A program made the translations under genes and the position numbers. A stretch of DNA of 64,000 bases, taken from assembly GCA_910574865.1 (NCBI GenBank), contig CAJTDN010000008.1, positions 186,001 to 250,000 on the forward strand, in the 5' to 3' direction. The first letter of the stretch is position 1. Each line of letters begins with the position of its first letter. The notes under the pieces are model-generated. The model saw only the letters and a list, made by a program, of their open reading frames with translations, was not told the origin of the DNA and did no database searches. Source of the DNA: Lachnospiraceae bacterium. Lineage in GTDB: Bacteria > Bacillota > Clostridia > Lachnospirales > Lachnospiraceae. Of this stretch, positions 35,697 to 45,191 are shown in pieces.

Positions 35697-37861
35697 CTGA
35701 TTTTATGGTACGTTTCCTTTTATGTAACGGTTTTCTTTGTGCCATCATTGCCGTTTTATTTTTCATGAAACGAGTCTTCAAAAACAGCCTGCCCGCCCGA
35801 ACACAGTATCACATGTGGTTCTTGCTGTTCCCCATGTTGGCGGTTCCCCTTCTTCCTTTTCACGTGGTCAGATTTTCACAAATCATCGCCTGGATGGAAG
35901 GCCTGAAAAACAGCATATTATCAAACATAGAAATCACGCCTGACCTCGTGTCCAACACGAACTTAACGGCAACTTCTAATCCAGACATGGCCGGTACCGC
36001 TGACCGGATGAACGATTTCGCCGTTTCCGTCACCAGCCGGACGCCGCCTGTCGCCGGATGGTCGTTATTCGGAATCTGGATGACGGGCATCTTTATCATG
36101 CTCTTCTTATTGGCCAATGCCGCTCGCCGTCTGCATGCCTTGAAATCGTCATCCCTCCCTTTGCAAAACACGAACGTGCAAAGGTTATACAGACATTGCC
36201 TGTCAGAGACAAACGTGACGAAAAGCATTCCCATTTACAGCACGGCCTACCTTAATTCCCCGATGATTGCAGGGGTTTTGAGCCCACGCATTTACCTGCC
36301 GATTCGCCTCGTCTCCGACGATACCGGCAATCATGAATCCGCCATGCGCCATGTCTTGCTACACGAATTGCAGCATTACAAACATAAGGATAACCTTGTC
36401 AATTATCTGGCATGCATCATGCGGGCACTCTATTGGTTTCACCCCCTCGTCCGCCTTGCCCTGAATGAAATGCAAAACGACCGCGAGCTTGCCTGCGATA
36501 CCTCCGTTTTGGATTTACTCGACGAGGACTCTTACAAGGATTATGGCAATGCCCTGATACATTATGCGTCAAAGATGTCCCATGCCGTCCCACCGCTCAC
36601 CACCGGCCTTGGACACGACATGGAACAAATGAAGCGACGCATCCTCCACATCGCCACTTATAAAAAACCGACGCGCCGCCAGAAAACCAACGGCCGAATC
36701 GTTCTCGCGCTGACTGGCGCCCTTTTTCTTGGGCTTGCGCCAATATTATCCACCCGGGCGGCGGATGATACACACTACGAGTGGGAAATGCTTTCAAATC
36801 CTCCGAAAGCGTTTTCAGAAAATAATCCAGCCAATATCTCTTATGCGGATTTTTCCGCTCATTTTGGGGAATATGAGGGAAGCTTTGTCTTATATACCTT
36901 GACGGACTCGAAGAGTCCGCTGGCACAAAGCGCGTCAGATGTGGGATGCCCGGATGGATATGCCCTGGCGGATGGCACCTGGACGGTTTACGACCTGGAG
37001 CGGGCCACCACGCGGGTCGCTCCGAACTCCACCTACAAAATCTACGACTCGTTATTTGCGCTGGAAGAAGGCATCATCACACCGGAAGATTCCTTCCACG
37101 CATGGAACAAAACCAATTATCCTTTCACCGAGTGGAACGCCGACCAGACCCTATCATCCGCCATGGCCTCTTCCGTCAACTGGTATTTCCAAACCTTGGA
37201 CGAACGGCTGGGGAAATCCACCCTGCACTCCTACCTGCAAAAAATCGGATATGGCAACGAAAACGTCAACGGCGACCTCGCGTCCTATTGGTTGGAATCC
37301 ACGTTGAAAATCTCCCCCGTGGAGCAGGTCGAACTTCTCGTTTCCCTCTATCGAAATGACTTTGGCCAAACTAACTTTCGCCAAAATGACCTTGACCCAA
37401 ACGACTTTGACGACCACCTTCACTTTGTCCCGGAGCACGTACAAGCGGTAAAGGATGCCATTCGCCTATCCGCCTCCGCAAGCGGGACACTTCACGGCAA
37501 AACCGGAACCGGGCGTGTTGACGGGCGCAACGCAAACGGCTGGTTCGTGGGATTTGTGGAAACGGATGAAGCCTCCTACTTTTTCGCCACGTATTTGCAT
37601 GCAGAAGAAAACGGCTCGAATCATACGAATATCCAATCCTGGTTCACCGCTTCTGAAAATGGGGAAGCCCCTACAGGCACGCTACAAGAAGCCGCCGGAA
37701 GCGATGCGGCAAGAATCACGCTGGGCATACTAAAAGACATGGGAATATGGAAAGAACCGCTCATTTCACCCGATACTGATACCCCGGTATCCTTTCTTCC
37801 CCACCCAGGATTTGGTTGCCCAGATACAAAAAACCGCCGCCCTCCTTCCGCCGCACCGTGA
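35693..37861 (+). CDS. blaR1: BlaR1/MecR1-type sensor protease (M56 plus penicillin-binding domain)
   Basis: 722 aa. N-terminal membrane helices, M56 zinc motif LLHELQHYKHKD with downstream E in NDRELACD, a further helix near residue 335, then a class-D-like sensor domain with NSTYKIYDSL (acylated Ser), SSVNWY and GKTGTG. A short repetitive stretch NDFGQTNFRQNDLDPNDFDD near residue 562 is odd. The usual end near ILKDMGIW is followed by about 36 extra residues coded antisense to the convergent gene's 3' end (101-bp overlap). Senses beta-lactams or related ligands. Confidence 0.93.
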   Translation: MTDFMVRFLLCNGFLCAIIAVLFFMKRVFKNSLPARTQYHMWFLLFPMLAVPLLPFHVVRFSQIIAWMEGLKNSILSNIEITPDLVSNTNLTATSNPDMAGTADRMNDFAVSVTSRTPPVAGWSLFGIWMTGIFIMLFLLANAARRLHALKSSSLPLQNTNVQRLYRHCLSETNVTKSIPIYSTAYLNSPMIAGVLSPRIYLPIRLVSDDTGNHESAMRHVLLHELQHYKHKDNLVNYLACIMRALYWFHPLVRLALNEMQNDRELACDTSVLDLLDEDSYKDYGNALIHYASKMSHAVPPLTTGLGHDMEQMKRRILHIATYKKPTRRQKTNGRIVLALTGALFLGLAPILSTRAADDTHYEWEMLSNPPKAFSENNPANISYADFSAHFGEYEGSFVLYTLTDSKSPLAQSASDVGCPDGYALADGTWTVYDLERATTRVAPNSTYKIYDSLFALEEGIITPEDSFHAWNKTNYPFTEWNADQTLSSAMASSVNWYFQTLDERLGKSTLHSYLQKIGYGNENVNGDLASYWLESTLKISPVEQVELLVSLYRNDFGQTNFRQNDLDPNDFDDHLHFVPEHVQAVKDAIRLSASASGTLHGKTGTGRVDGRNANGWFVGFVETDEASYFFATYLHAEENGSNHTNIQSWFTASENGEAPTGTLQEAAGSDAARITLGILKDMGIWKEPLISPDTDTPVSFLPHPGFGCPDTKNRRPPSAAP

Positions 37862-40457
37862 GACGATGGGTAATCAGCGCGTCGTCGCACAGCCCCATGT
37901 CGCACACCGCGTCCACCGTCAGCGTGACCGTTCCGTCCCCGTTTTCCTCCACGCAGACGACCTCCGGGAGGGAAGTGGAAAACGGCGTGAGGGAAAAATT
38001 CATGCACCCAAGCCTCGCCCATGCGTAAGCTTGTTTTTCCTCGTCATAAGCCGCCCACTCGCGAAGCTGCGCCACTCCCACTGGCAGATACTCTGTCATT
38101 AAGGCCTCAAACTCTGCCGCCGGAATCCACCGTCTTGTTTTGTTCCCTTCCGCAAAGTCCACGTTCCCGGCATTTTCTCCCGGCAAATCCACGCCTTCCC
38201 CCGCATATTCGCCCCCGCTGTCCGTATCATATCGTTTCCCATATTTCATTTGATAAAAATATTCATACAACCCGTTATAATCCAACCCTGCCATGTTTTC
38301 CGCGTCCCAATTCGAACAAAGCAAATTATTTCCTTGATATCCCAGTGGCAATACGCATTTTTCCGACCATTCCCGGCACTCGCCGGACAATGGCCGCACC
38401 CTTACCAGGCCGCTCCCATCCACGATTTCCGTCACCTCCGGCGGCTTCGGCACGCACATTTTATAACAAAACCAGCCCTTATTTGTATAATTCCACTCCT
38501 CCATCCTCGTACAAGCAATCCCCGAAACCTTCACCGCCCCTTTCGCGTCCCACGCCGAGTATGCCGACAAGACGTACATGTCACTCCCGTCATAATAAAA
38601 TTTTTGCCGCGCGATTGCCCCGTCCCGGCAAACCTTGTACAGCACGGCGGTTCCGCGTTTTCCCAACTCACAATCCAGCAAAAACGCTTCCAATTCCTGA
38701 TAATGTTCCATCACGGAATAACGTAGCGCGTCCATCACCGAAACATTTTGACTGGCAATTCGCGCTTTCATCGACAACATCGCCTCGTCCGAAATGATGC
38801 GGCCGTAAACATTTTCCCCGCCTGCGGATAAATCCGCTTTTCCGACCAATTCCATCATCTTCTCCAAATCCCGTTTTGCCTCTTGTTTTTCTTCCTCGGT
38901 CACCGGAAGATCATACCCCTTTTCCAACCGCTCGCGTTCCTCCGCCTCGCCCGACGGAAAGCCATATCCTTTTTCCAACCGTTCGCGTTCCTCCGCCTCG
39001 CCCGACGGAAAGCCATATCCCTTTTCCAACCGCTCGCGTTCCTCCGCCTCGCCCGACGGAAAGCCATATCCTTTTTCCAACCGTTCGCGTTCCTCCACGG
39101 TCAGCCTCGGCTTGTGCCATGTTTTTTCATAATCTTCCTTGGAATGTATGACGTGGTTGGAGACATATTGCACCCCGCCGTCCTCCGTCGGGCGAACCAC
39201 CACTTCGTGGACATATGCCTTGGAAGTCCCTTTGGCCGGAAATACCGCGTGTACCGTCAGCATTATCGTCCCGTCTCCACGCTCCTCATACGCCACCACC
39301 TCGGGATACGGATGCGCCGGATATTCCGCCTCGTAACGCCCCCGCGACCGATATTCATAAGCCTTTTCCTCCACCAGGTAACTCGTTTTCGACCGTAACG
39401 TCCCGCCGTCAATCACGAAACACGTCCCGACGACTTGTTCAAACTCCTCTGCGGGAAGCTGGTAAATCGTCCCCGTCCCCACGTTGTCATCCACCTCGTA
39501 GGGTAGGGGCTTTTTATTTACCTTGGGATACAAAATGTCATAGAGGTCATAAAAATTCAATTCCCCAAAATCCTCCTCGCTCCAATCCACGAGAAACATG
39601 TTATTTCTCTCATAAGAAATGGGAAGCAAATAGTTCCGATTCAGTTCCCTGCACCTTTCATCCAACGGCAACACGCGAAACGCGGCATGTTCCTTTGCGT
39701 CGCTCATTGTCAGCATATACGATTCCTCCGAAAACCACGCCCCGGAAAACATGAGATACCCCTCTTTCGTATATTTCCAGTCATCTGCCCGGTAACTACT
39801 TGAGGAAGTTTTTTGCATTTTTCCACTCCCCGCGCCCTCCAAATTCCCGTCTATCCAATCCTGCGCAAAACTATTTCCCGAATCTGCACATGTATACTGA
39901 TAAAAAGCTCGTCTCACGTCCACGATGCCATCCTTGGTTTTCAAATCAAACTTGACAAGCCCGCCCGAATCCATGACCTCTACAATCGTCAATTCGCCTT
40001 GCTCCCCCGCCTCCACCTTTTCACAAAATGCAAGCACCTGTGCCGCCCCGGTCATGTCAACCTGGTTGTCCTGGTCAATGGCAGCGTACCCGCATTCCCC
40101 AAAACGCTCCACGATATCCCTTGCCACTTCCCAGTCATCCATTTCGTCTTCCTTACCCGCCGTTTCGTAAATGTCGGCGCACAAGTCCATGAATTCCTCC
40201 TCCCCTGAATCCATTTGCCCATTTTGCTTCTCCACTTCCGCCACGCCGCCGTCCTTCCTTTCACCTTCCTGCCCGGCTCCCCTCTCTTTCTCTACGATTG
40301 AAACAACATATTTGCAAGCACATATGCAAAACACGATGGACACGACCAACACGATAAGCCGACGTGTCCGCCATCGAAGCCGCCACCGAAACCGCTCTTG
40401 TTTCCAGACTTCTCCTTTCCCTCCTTCCCTGGATAATCTCCCACCATTTTTAAAAAG
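37761..40457 (-). CDS. large membrane-anchored protein of unknown function, internally duplicated
   Basis: About 898 aa from ATG 40457 (GAAAGGA eight bases upstream). One N-terminal helix (LIVLVVSIVFCICACKY) after a basic start anchors it in the membrane, the rest outside. Two similar halves of about 400 aa can be aligned, e.g. FRVLPLDERCRELNRNYLLP against VRVRPLSGECREWSEKCVLP, each followed by a NN-D-W-L-Y pattern. A linker carries 3.5 copies of EERERLEKGYGFPSGEA. No catalytic motif seen; not a beta-lactamase. Two BlaI boxes upstream put it under blaI/blaR1 control (inference). Confidence 0.85.
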   Translation of the reverse strand, partial: LFKNGGRLSREGGKGEVWKQERFRWRLRWRTRRLIVLVVSIVFCICACKYVVSIVEKERGAGQEGERKDGGVAEVEKQNGQMDSGEEEFMDLCADIYETAGKEDEMDDWEVARDIVERFGECGYAAIDQDNQVDMTGAAQVLAFCEKVEAGEQGELTIVEVMDSGGLVKFDLKTKDGIVDVRRAFYQYTCADSGNSFAQDWIDGNLEGAGSGKMQKTSSSSYRADDWKYTKEGYLMFSGAWFSEESYMLTMSDAKEHAAFRVLPLDERCRELNRNYLLPISYERNNMFLVDWSEEDFGELNFYDLYDILYPKVNKKPLPYEVDDNVGTGTIYQLPAEEFEQVVGTCFVIDGGTLRSKTSYLVEEKAYEYRSRGRYEAEYPAHPYPEVVAYEERGDGTIMLTVHAVFPAKGTSKAYVHEVVVRPTEDGGVQYVSNHVIHSKEDYEKTWHKPRLTVEERERLEKGYGFPSGEAEERERLEKGYGFPSGEAEERERLEKGYGFPSGEAEERERLEKGYDLPVTEEEKQEAKRDLEKMMELVGKADLSAGGENVYGRIISDEAMLSMKARIASQNVSVMDALRYSVMEHYQELEAFLLDCELGKRGTAVLYKVCRDGAIARQKFYYDGSDMYVLSAYSAWDAKGAVKVSGIACTRMEEWNYTNKGWFCYKMCVPKPPEVTEIVDGSGLVRVRPLSGECREWSEKCVLPLGYQGNNLLCSNWDAENMAGLDYNGLYEYFYQMKYGKRYDTDSGGEYAGEGVDLPGENAGNVDFAEGNKTRRWIPAAEFEALMTEYLPVGVAQLREWAAYDEEKQAYAWARLGCMNFSLTPFSTSLPEVVCVEENGDGTVTLTVDAVCDMGLCDDALITHRLTVRRKEGGGFLYLGNQILGGEERIPGYQYRVK
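38919..39095. repeat. 51-bp in-frame tandem repeat, 3.5 units
   Basis: Units at 38919-38969, 38970-39020 and 39021-39071 plus a partial at 39072-39095 code the 17-aa repeat EERERLEKGYGFPSGEA. Units 1 and 3 share GCTCGCG while units 2 and 4 share GTTCGCG, so a 102-bp pair was probably duplicated after the 51-bp unit. Confidence 0.92.
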
Positions 40458-40480
40458 CATAAACCCCATCCTTTCTTTTC

Positions 40481-40492
40481 TTACAAATGTAA
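40481..40492. promoter_or_regulatory. BlaI box in the leader of the unknown gene
   Basis: TTACAAATGTAA, a perfect palindrome with the TACA-N2-TGTA core, lies about 24 bp before the chosen start and just upstream of the ribosome binding site. Confidence 0.72.
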
Positions 40493-40567
40493 GATTTTTG
40501 GTCAAAAAAATCCCCATCTTCTGAAACACATAAATGTACGTCAAATCCTTCCCATTGGACGATTTTA

Positions 40568-40596
40568 ATATTACACTTGTAGGATAACAAAGTCAA
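40568..40596 (-). promoter_or_regulatory. promoter with overlapping BlaI box for the unknown gene
   Basis: On the minus strand TTGACT (complement 40591-40596), 17-bp spacer, TAATAT (40568-40573). The box CTACAAGTGTAA (40571-40582) overlaps the spacer and -10, ideal for repression. Confidence 0.75.
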
Positions 40597-40659
40597 GCAC
40601 TTTTTATATCCAAACGAAGATGTCGCACTAAATCGTGCGGCGGTTCCCTTTTCATGTAA

Positions 40660-40880
40660 CGCACGTCCGCAACACATACTACCTACCGCCCTCCTCATGG
40701 ATACCATCGACCTCGTCCGGGTGACGGGCATCCTATATTTCAACATAGGGGAGCGGTACGTTTCAATACCTTTTGATAGCGTCAGTGGACTATGACCAAT
40801 TCACCGTGCACATGAAAAACGGCATGGAATGTCCCATCTCCCTACAGTTAAAGGGCGGACTGGAAAGATTACTGCGCTGA
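40660..40880 (+). pseudogene. agrC/agrA mosaic remnant
   Basis: A piece matching the kinase at 58001-59305 (MDTIDLVRVTGIL against MDAIDLVRVMGIL, 40697-40736) is joined to pieces matching the LytTR regulator at 59738-60469: IGERYVSIPFDS against IGERHASIPFDQ, then FTVHMKNGMECPISLQLKGG against FDVHMKNGMKCPFSFRAKGG, ending in TGA 40878-40880. Everything between was deleted. A matching agrB fragment lies at 45192-45281. Confidence 0.8.
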
Positions 40881-40935
40881 ACGCGACGGCACGGTGACTT
40901 TTAATAAGACCATGAAAACATTTGCACGCGAATAA

Positions 40936-40967
40936 GGGAATCCGTGGCTTGCGCGTCACGGATTCCC
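40936..40967 (-). terminator. terminator-like hairpin after the GH35/GH3 operon
   Basis: GGGAATCCGTG (40936-40946) and CACGGATTCCC (40957-40967) form a perfect 11-bp stem, 33 bp after the minus-strand stop; the tail TTATTCG is only weakly T-rich. Confidence 0.55.
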
Positions 40968-41000
40968 CGGCTCAGATTCTCTATTTCACGAACGTCCTGC

Positions 41001-42542
41001 TTAATATTTATATAATTCCACGTATAGGCACGTCGGATTCGGCCCCAGGTTAAACTGCATCTGCTCGTCCCCGTTTTGCCAACGCCCGGGAACCCACTCC
41101 CCTTTCACGAGGTTTCCATCCTCCAGCTTCAACGCGCGAACCTTTTTATTCTCCCCCGCCTTCACGCGAAACGTCATGCGGCTCATCATGCCGGCAAGCA
41201 GGAACTTGTTCTCGCCCAGTTCAAAAACCACGCCCGCGGAAATGGGCATTCCCGACATGGACGTGAAATAATCCACGAGAACGTCATAGCTTTGGAATCG
41301 CAGATAGCTTCCCGCGTCGGTCTCCGATTTTTTGATATAGCTTTGCATCCGCCCGGAGCCCCGATATTCAAAATATAATGGCTTCATATTTTCCAGCAAG
41401 CCGTACACCTTGCTTAAATATTCTTTTCCGCCGGCCGTCTCAAACATGATGGGATTAATATTTAAGGATTCCATCACTTCCTTGGGAGGCTTTACGACCA
41501 TTTCCGGCGGCATGCCCAAATCCTCGATACCAAACGGGGAATAGCAAATCGCGTCGTGCTTCAAAAACGCATATAGGCAATACGAGGCGGTGACCGCGTC
41601 CTTCCTGGCTTCCGGTATCAATAACGGGTTTCCTTCATAATGGTACTCCTCCATCACGTCAATCGCGTATGGCACATAAATATCCGGTGCCAATATGGAC
41701 AGCGACGGTGCCACGGCTTTCCAAATCCTATGGACGTCCTTCACCGGACCCCCGGACGGATAGGAACCCGGATACCACGGATGCTGCTTTAACCACGCGT
41801 TCACGTAGAGCGGAATCGGATATTCTTGTTTTCCGGCCTTTGCTATTTTTTCCACCGCCATGGAAAAATGATACGCCATGAAATATTCTTCCGCATTTTC
41901 CCCAAACGCTCCCTTCCATTCCCCGGATACGGAATATTCCCGTGCGAGAATTTCCGGGATTTCCTTTTGGAATTCCCGCACGGCCGCCTCGCAATAATCG
42001 GCTTCCGTCCCAAGCAGGCCAATTTCATTTTCAACCTGCACGGCGATGACGGTCGACTCCTCCCCGTCAAATTCCCTGACGTGGGCCATTACCTTGGCAA
42101 ATGCCATTGCGTCCTTCTCCACTGCTTTTTCACAAAACGGGGAAATGGTGTCGATTTTTTCCCCGTTCACCTTTTTCACGCGAAAATACGTGTCGGAATC
42201 CTGCTTCATCCATCCCGGAACATACATCGACTCGCTATTTTTCCATAAGCCGAACCAAAGCAAAATCAAATGCTTGCCGTACGCCCTCGCCTGCCCGATG
42301 ATTCCGTCCACAAGCGAAAAGTCATAACGTCCTTCCTCTTGTTCCACCAATTCCCAATAAACCGGGACGATGAGCGTATTCAAATTCAAGCCCTCGATGT
42401 TGTTCCAGACGCGCTCCTCCATATATTCCAGGCTGCTGGCGCTGGAATTGTGGACCTCGCCCGCAAATGCGAGAAACGGCTCGCCTTTTACAAACAACGT
42501 GGGAATTCCATTTTCATTTCTAATCTCCGGTATCTGCTTCAT
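41001..42542 (-). CDS. GH35-like beta-galactosidase family protein (DUF5597 type)
   Basis: 513 aa, no signal peptide. N-terminal TIM-barrel start FVKGEPFLAFAGEVHNSSASS and the acid/base segment VIAVQVENEIGLLG match GH35/GH42-type enzymes; residues LSILAPDIYVPY and NPLLIPEARKD follow. The C-terminal 150 residues are beta-rich as in DUF5597 proteins. GGAGG precedes the ATG. Lies 153 bp after the GH3 gene, separated by a 19-bp tandem repeat. Probably acts with GH3 on imported oligosaccharides. Confidence 0.88.
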   Translation of the reverse strand: MKQIPEIRNENGIPTLFVKGEPFLAFAGEVHNSSASSLEYMEERVWNNIEGLNLNTLIVPVYWELVEQEEGRYDFSLVDGIIGQARAYGKHLILLWFGLWKNSESMYVPGWMKQDSDTYFRVKKVNGEKIDTISPFCEKAVEKDAMAFAKVMAHVREFDGEESTVIAVQVENEIGLLGTEADYCEAAVREFQKEIPEILAREYSVSGEWKGAFGENAEEYFMAYHFSMAVEKIAKAGKQEYPIPLYVNAWLKQHPWYPGSYPSGGPVKDVHRIWKAVAPSLSILAPDIYVPYAIDVMEEYHYEGNPLLIPEARKDAVTASYCLYAFLKHDAICYSPFGIEDLGMPPEMVVKPPKEVMESLNINPIMFETAGGKEYLSKVYGLLENMKPLYFEYRGSGRMQSYIKKSETDAGSYLRFQSYDVLVDYFTSMSGMPISAGVVFELGENKFLLAGMMSRMTFRVKAGENKKVRALKLEDGNLVKGEWVPGRWQNGDEQMQFNLGPNPTCLYVELYKY

Positions 42543-42582
42543 ATCGCGCCTCCATTTTCCTTGTTATTCAAATTTTACATGC

Positions 42583-42696
42583 CATTACCGATTCTCCATA
42601 CCATTACAGATTCTCCATACCATTCCAGATTCTCCATATCATTACAGATTCTCCATACCATTCCAAATTTTCCATGTTATTCACGGTTTCCCATGT
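42583..42696. repeat. 19-bp tandem repeat between GH3 and GH35 genes
   Basis: Six units of the type CATTACAGATTCTCCATAC with a strict 19-bp period; a seventh, weaker unit is the last codons of the GH3 gene, so the array probably grew from that end. On the minus strand each clean unit contains GGAGAATC and a micro-frame ATG GAG AAT CTG TAA whose stop overlaps the next ATG. Confidence 0.9.
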
Positions 42697-45098
42697 CATT
42701 CCAAGCTCTCCAGCCGCCTATACAAATCGTTCAAGATTTCCTTCACTTTCGCGCTGTCAGGTATCACGGAAATCAGCCCTTGGGAAAGGATGTCAGAGAG
42801 CTTCATCTGTACCATGAACTTCCTATTTTCTTCCCCGATTTTGTCAAGCATTCCCCCTGTAAACCGGTTGATCACTTCCACCGCGCGGGAATTTTTCAAG
42901 ATTTCGCCCATGGTGCTGTCCCCGTTGATTGGATACGGATTCTTTCCCTTTACAAGCAGCGTTGCCTCCGCAAATATGTCGCGGCTCGACGTTCCCACGT
43001 ACAAATGATACTCGCCAATCGGAATGAGCCACTCCCTTCTTTTCGCGTCAAATGTTCGCAAGGCGTCCTTTTCAATCACGACTTCCACCATTTTTTCTTC
43101 TCCCGGCTCCAACGCCACCTTCTGGAATCCGAACAATTCCTTCACCGGCCTTTTATTTCTCGGCCTTGCCTCCATTCCATAAATCTGGATGACCTCGCTT
43201 CCAGCCCTTTCCCCCACATTCTTTACGCTCACCGCGACCCTGACCTCGTCCTGCTCCCGCAAATCCACCGCCAGCTTGTGGCAGGACGTTTTATCCTCCG
43301 CGCATGCGTCAGGCGTCCCCACGATCCCGCACTCAAACGTCGTATATCCCAAACCATGTCCGAACGGATATTGCACCGGCAAATCTTTTTGGTCGTAACC
43401 GCGATACCCGACGAAAATTTCTTCCCCATAAAGGCAGCTCACGTATTCCCCCGGAAAATTCGGATAGGCCGGCGTATCCTCGTAACGCAGCGGAAACGTC
43501 ACCGGCAGCCTTCCCGCCGGGTACGCCTCTCCAAACAAGAGGTCTGCCGCCGCCTTGCCGCCCATGCACCCCGGTATAAAAATACAAAGGACGGCGTCCG
43601 CGTAATCAATCCATTTCCTCATGTCAACGGGACCCGCGACGTTCAACACGACGACGGTTTTCAGTCCCCTCTCCTTCGCCCTTCTCAGCACTTGCGGCAA
43701 ACGCCCGCGGTCGTCCGGCTCAATGTCCATGACGTCCCGGTCCACGTTCTCCCCCGCCGGAGCGGCCACCGTATAGACAAGCACGTCCGCGCCGTCCATT
43801 TCCTCGAACCTGGAAACCTTGCAGTACTTCTGGCTCTCGTCCCACGGATTGCTATGTAAATTGGTTGAAACGTTCGTGGAACCCGTGCCGCATTCTATCA
43901 ACTCCTTGCTCCGTGCGCCGTAAAACGCGACCTTTCCCCCCTTGCAAAGTGGAAGCACGCCGCCCTCGTTTTTCAAGAGGACGCTCCCGTCCACGATGAC
44001 CTCATATGCACTTTGCAACAACTGGTCTTGGTCATAATCCGCCACGACTTGTGCCTGCTTCTCCCTCAATTCCACGGCCAGATTCAGGATTTCACGAACC
44101 CGTTGATTTAAAACTTCTTCCGAAAGCCGCCCGTCGAGAACCGCCCTCTTGCATTCCGACATGTCGTTCGGGCCGCAGAGAATCATGCTCATCCCCGCCT
44201 CCAGCGACTTTTCCTTCTCATCCTTTACCGCGCCCCAGTCACTGACGACGATTCCGTCAAAGCCCCATTCCTTGCGCAAAAGGTCCGTCAGCAGTTCTTT
44301 GTTGTAAGAAGAAAAAGTGCCGTTTACCGCGCTGTATGCCGTCATGATGGATTTCACGTTCCCCTTTTTCACGGCACTCTCAAACCCTCTCGCATACAGT
44401 TCATGCAATGTCCGCTCAGAAACGCACGCGTCTGAAATGTTACGGTTCGTCTCCTGGTTATTGGCAATGAAATGCTTCGCGCAGGCGGCCACGCCCATTT
44501 CCTGCATCCCCTGGATATATGCCGCCGCAATCTCCGCGACCAGCTTCGGATCCTCCCCGTACATTTCATAATTCCTTCCGCCCAGAGGATCCCTGGCAAT
44601 GTCCACGTTCGGCCCCAGGCAGACGTCAACGCCACAGTCGCGAAGTTCCCTGCCGACAATCTCCCCGCCCTTTCTTGCCGTCTCCGGTGAAAATAACGCG
44701 CCGATGTTGACACCTGACGGAAAGCTGACGAACTGCCTGCCATTTGAACGCACCCTTTCCATATATTCAATCAGTCCCAGCACGTCCGCGTCCCCCGCAT
44801 ATTCCACCCGCGCCTCGTCCAAATCCATGGTCAGGATTTTCCCAAAATCAGGATCCATGTAAAAACGCTGCTGCAGCCTTTCCGTATCCATGCCCGGCGA
44901 AGTCATATAATCCAAAACCACCTGCGTCCCGTTCACGCCCGTCGCCCCGTCCGCCAAAAACAGCGCCGGAACGTCCATGTCCGGAATGCCCAGTGAATGA
45001 GACGAAGTGTATTCTCCCACGAGGTTCAACTTTTCATCCAGCGTCAATTCCACCATCACTTGGTCGATGGATTGTTTGTCCGTCAATTTTGCTCTCAT
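42696..45098 (-). CDS. GH3 beta-glycosidase
   Basis: 800 aa, cytoplasmic. Standard GH3 order: (alpha/beta)8 domain with substrate loop GGRNYEMYGEDPKL, KHFIANNQETNR and nucleophile Asp in GIVVSDWGAV; then the (alpha/beta)6 sandwich, an Fn3-like domain (AGSEVIQIYG...VKELFGFQKVALEPGE), and a C-terminal 70-residue helical tail resembling the free 68-aa protein at 17585-17791. GGGAGG precedes the ATG. Cleaves beta-glucosides or beta-xylosides. Confidence 0.95.
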   Translation of the reverse strand: MRAKLTDKQSIDQVMVELTLDEKLNLVGEYTSSHSLGIPDMDVPALFLADGATGVNGTQVVLDYMTSPGMDTERLQQRFYMDPDFGKILTMDLDEARVEYAGDADVLGLIEYMERVRSNGRQFVSFPSGVNIGALFSPETARKGGEIVGRELRDCGVDVCLGPNVDIARDPLGGRNYEMYGEDPKLVAEIAAAYIQGMQEMGVAACAKHFIANNQETNRNISDACVSERTLHELYARGFESAVKKGNVKSIMTAYSAVNGTFSSYNKELLTDLLRKEWGFDGIVVSDWGAVKDEKEKSLEAGMSMILCGPNDMSECKRAVLDGRLSEEVLNQRVREILNLAVELREKQAQVVADYDQDQLLQSAYEVIVDGSVLLKNEGGVLPLCKGGKVAFYGARSKELIECGTGSTNVSTNLHSNPWDESQKYCKVSRFEEMDGADVLVYTVAAPAGENVDRDVMDIEPDDRGRLPQVLRRAKERGLKTVVVLNVAGPVDMRKWIDYADAVLCIFIPGCMGGKAAADLLFGEAYPAGRLPVTFPLRYEDTPAYPNFPGEYVSCLYGEEIFVGYRGYDQKDLPVQYPFGHGLGYTTFECGIVGTPDACAEDKTSCHKLAVDLREQDEVRVAVSVKNVGERAGSEVIQIYGMEARPRNKRPVKELFGFQKVALEPGEEKMVEVVIEKDALRTFDAKRREWLIPIGEYHLYVGTSSRDIFAEATLLVKGKNPYPINGDSTMGEILKNSRAVEVINRFTGGMLDKIGEENRKFMVQMKLSDILSQGLISVIPDSAKVKEILNDLYRRLESLE

Positions 45099-45191
45099 AT
45101 CGGCTTACCTCCCTTATTTTCCTTTGAGTATAAGAGAAATGCCGTTCGAGATATTGCGAAATACTATTCCAGATTGTAACATTCTTCACTT

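Noticed and set aside
42270-43859. 529-aa plus-strand frame
   Set aside because: Long but antisense to the GH35 and GH3 genes, which have clear catalytic motifs.
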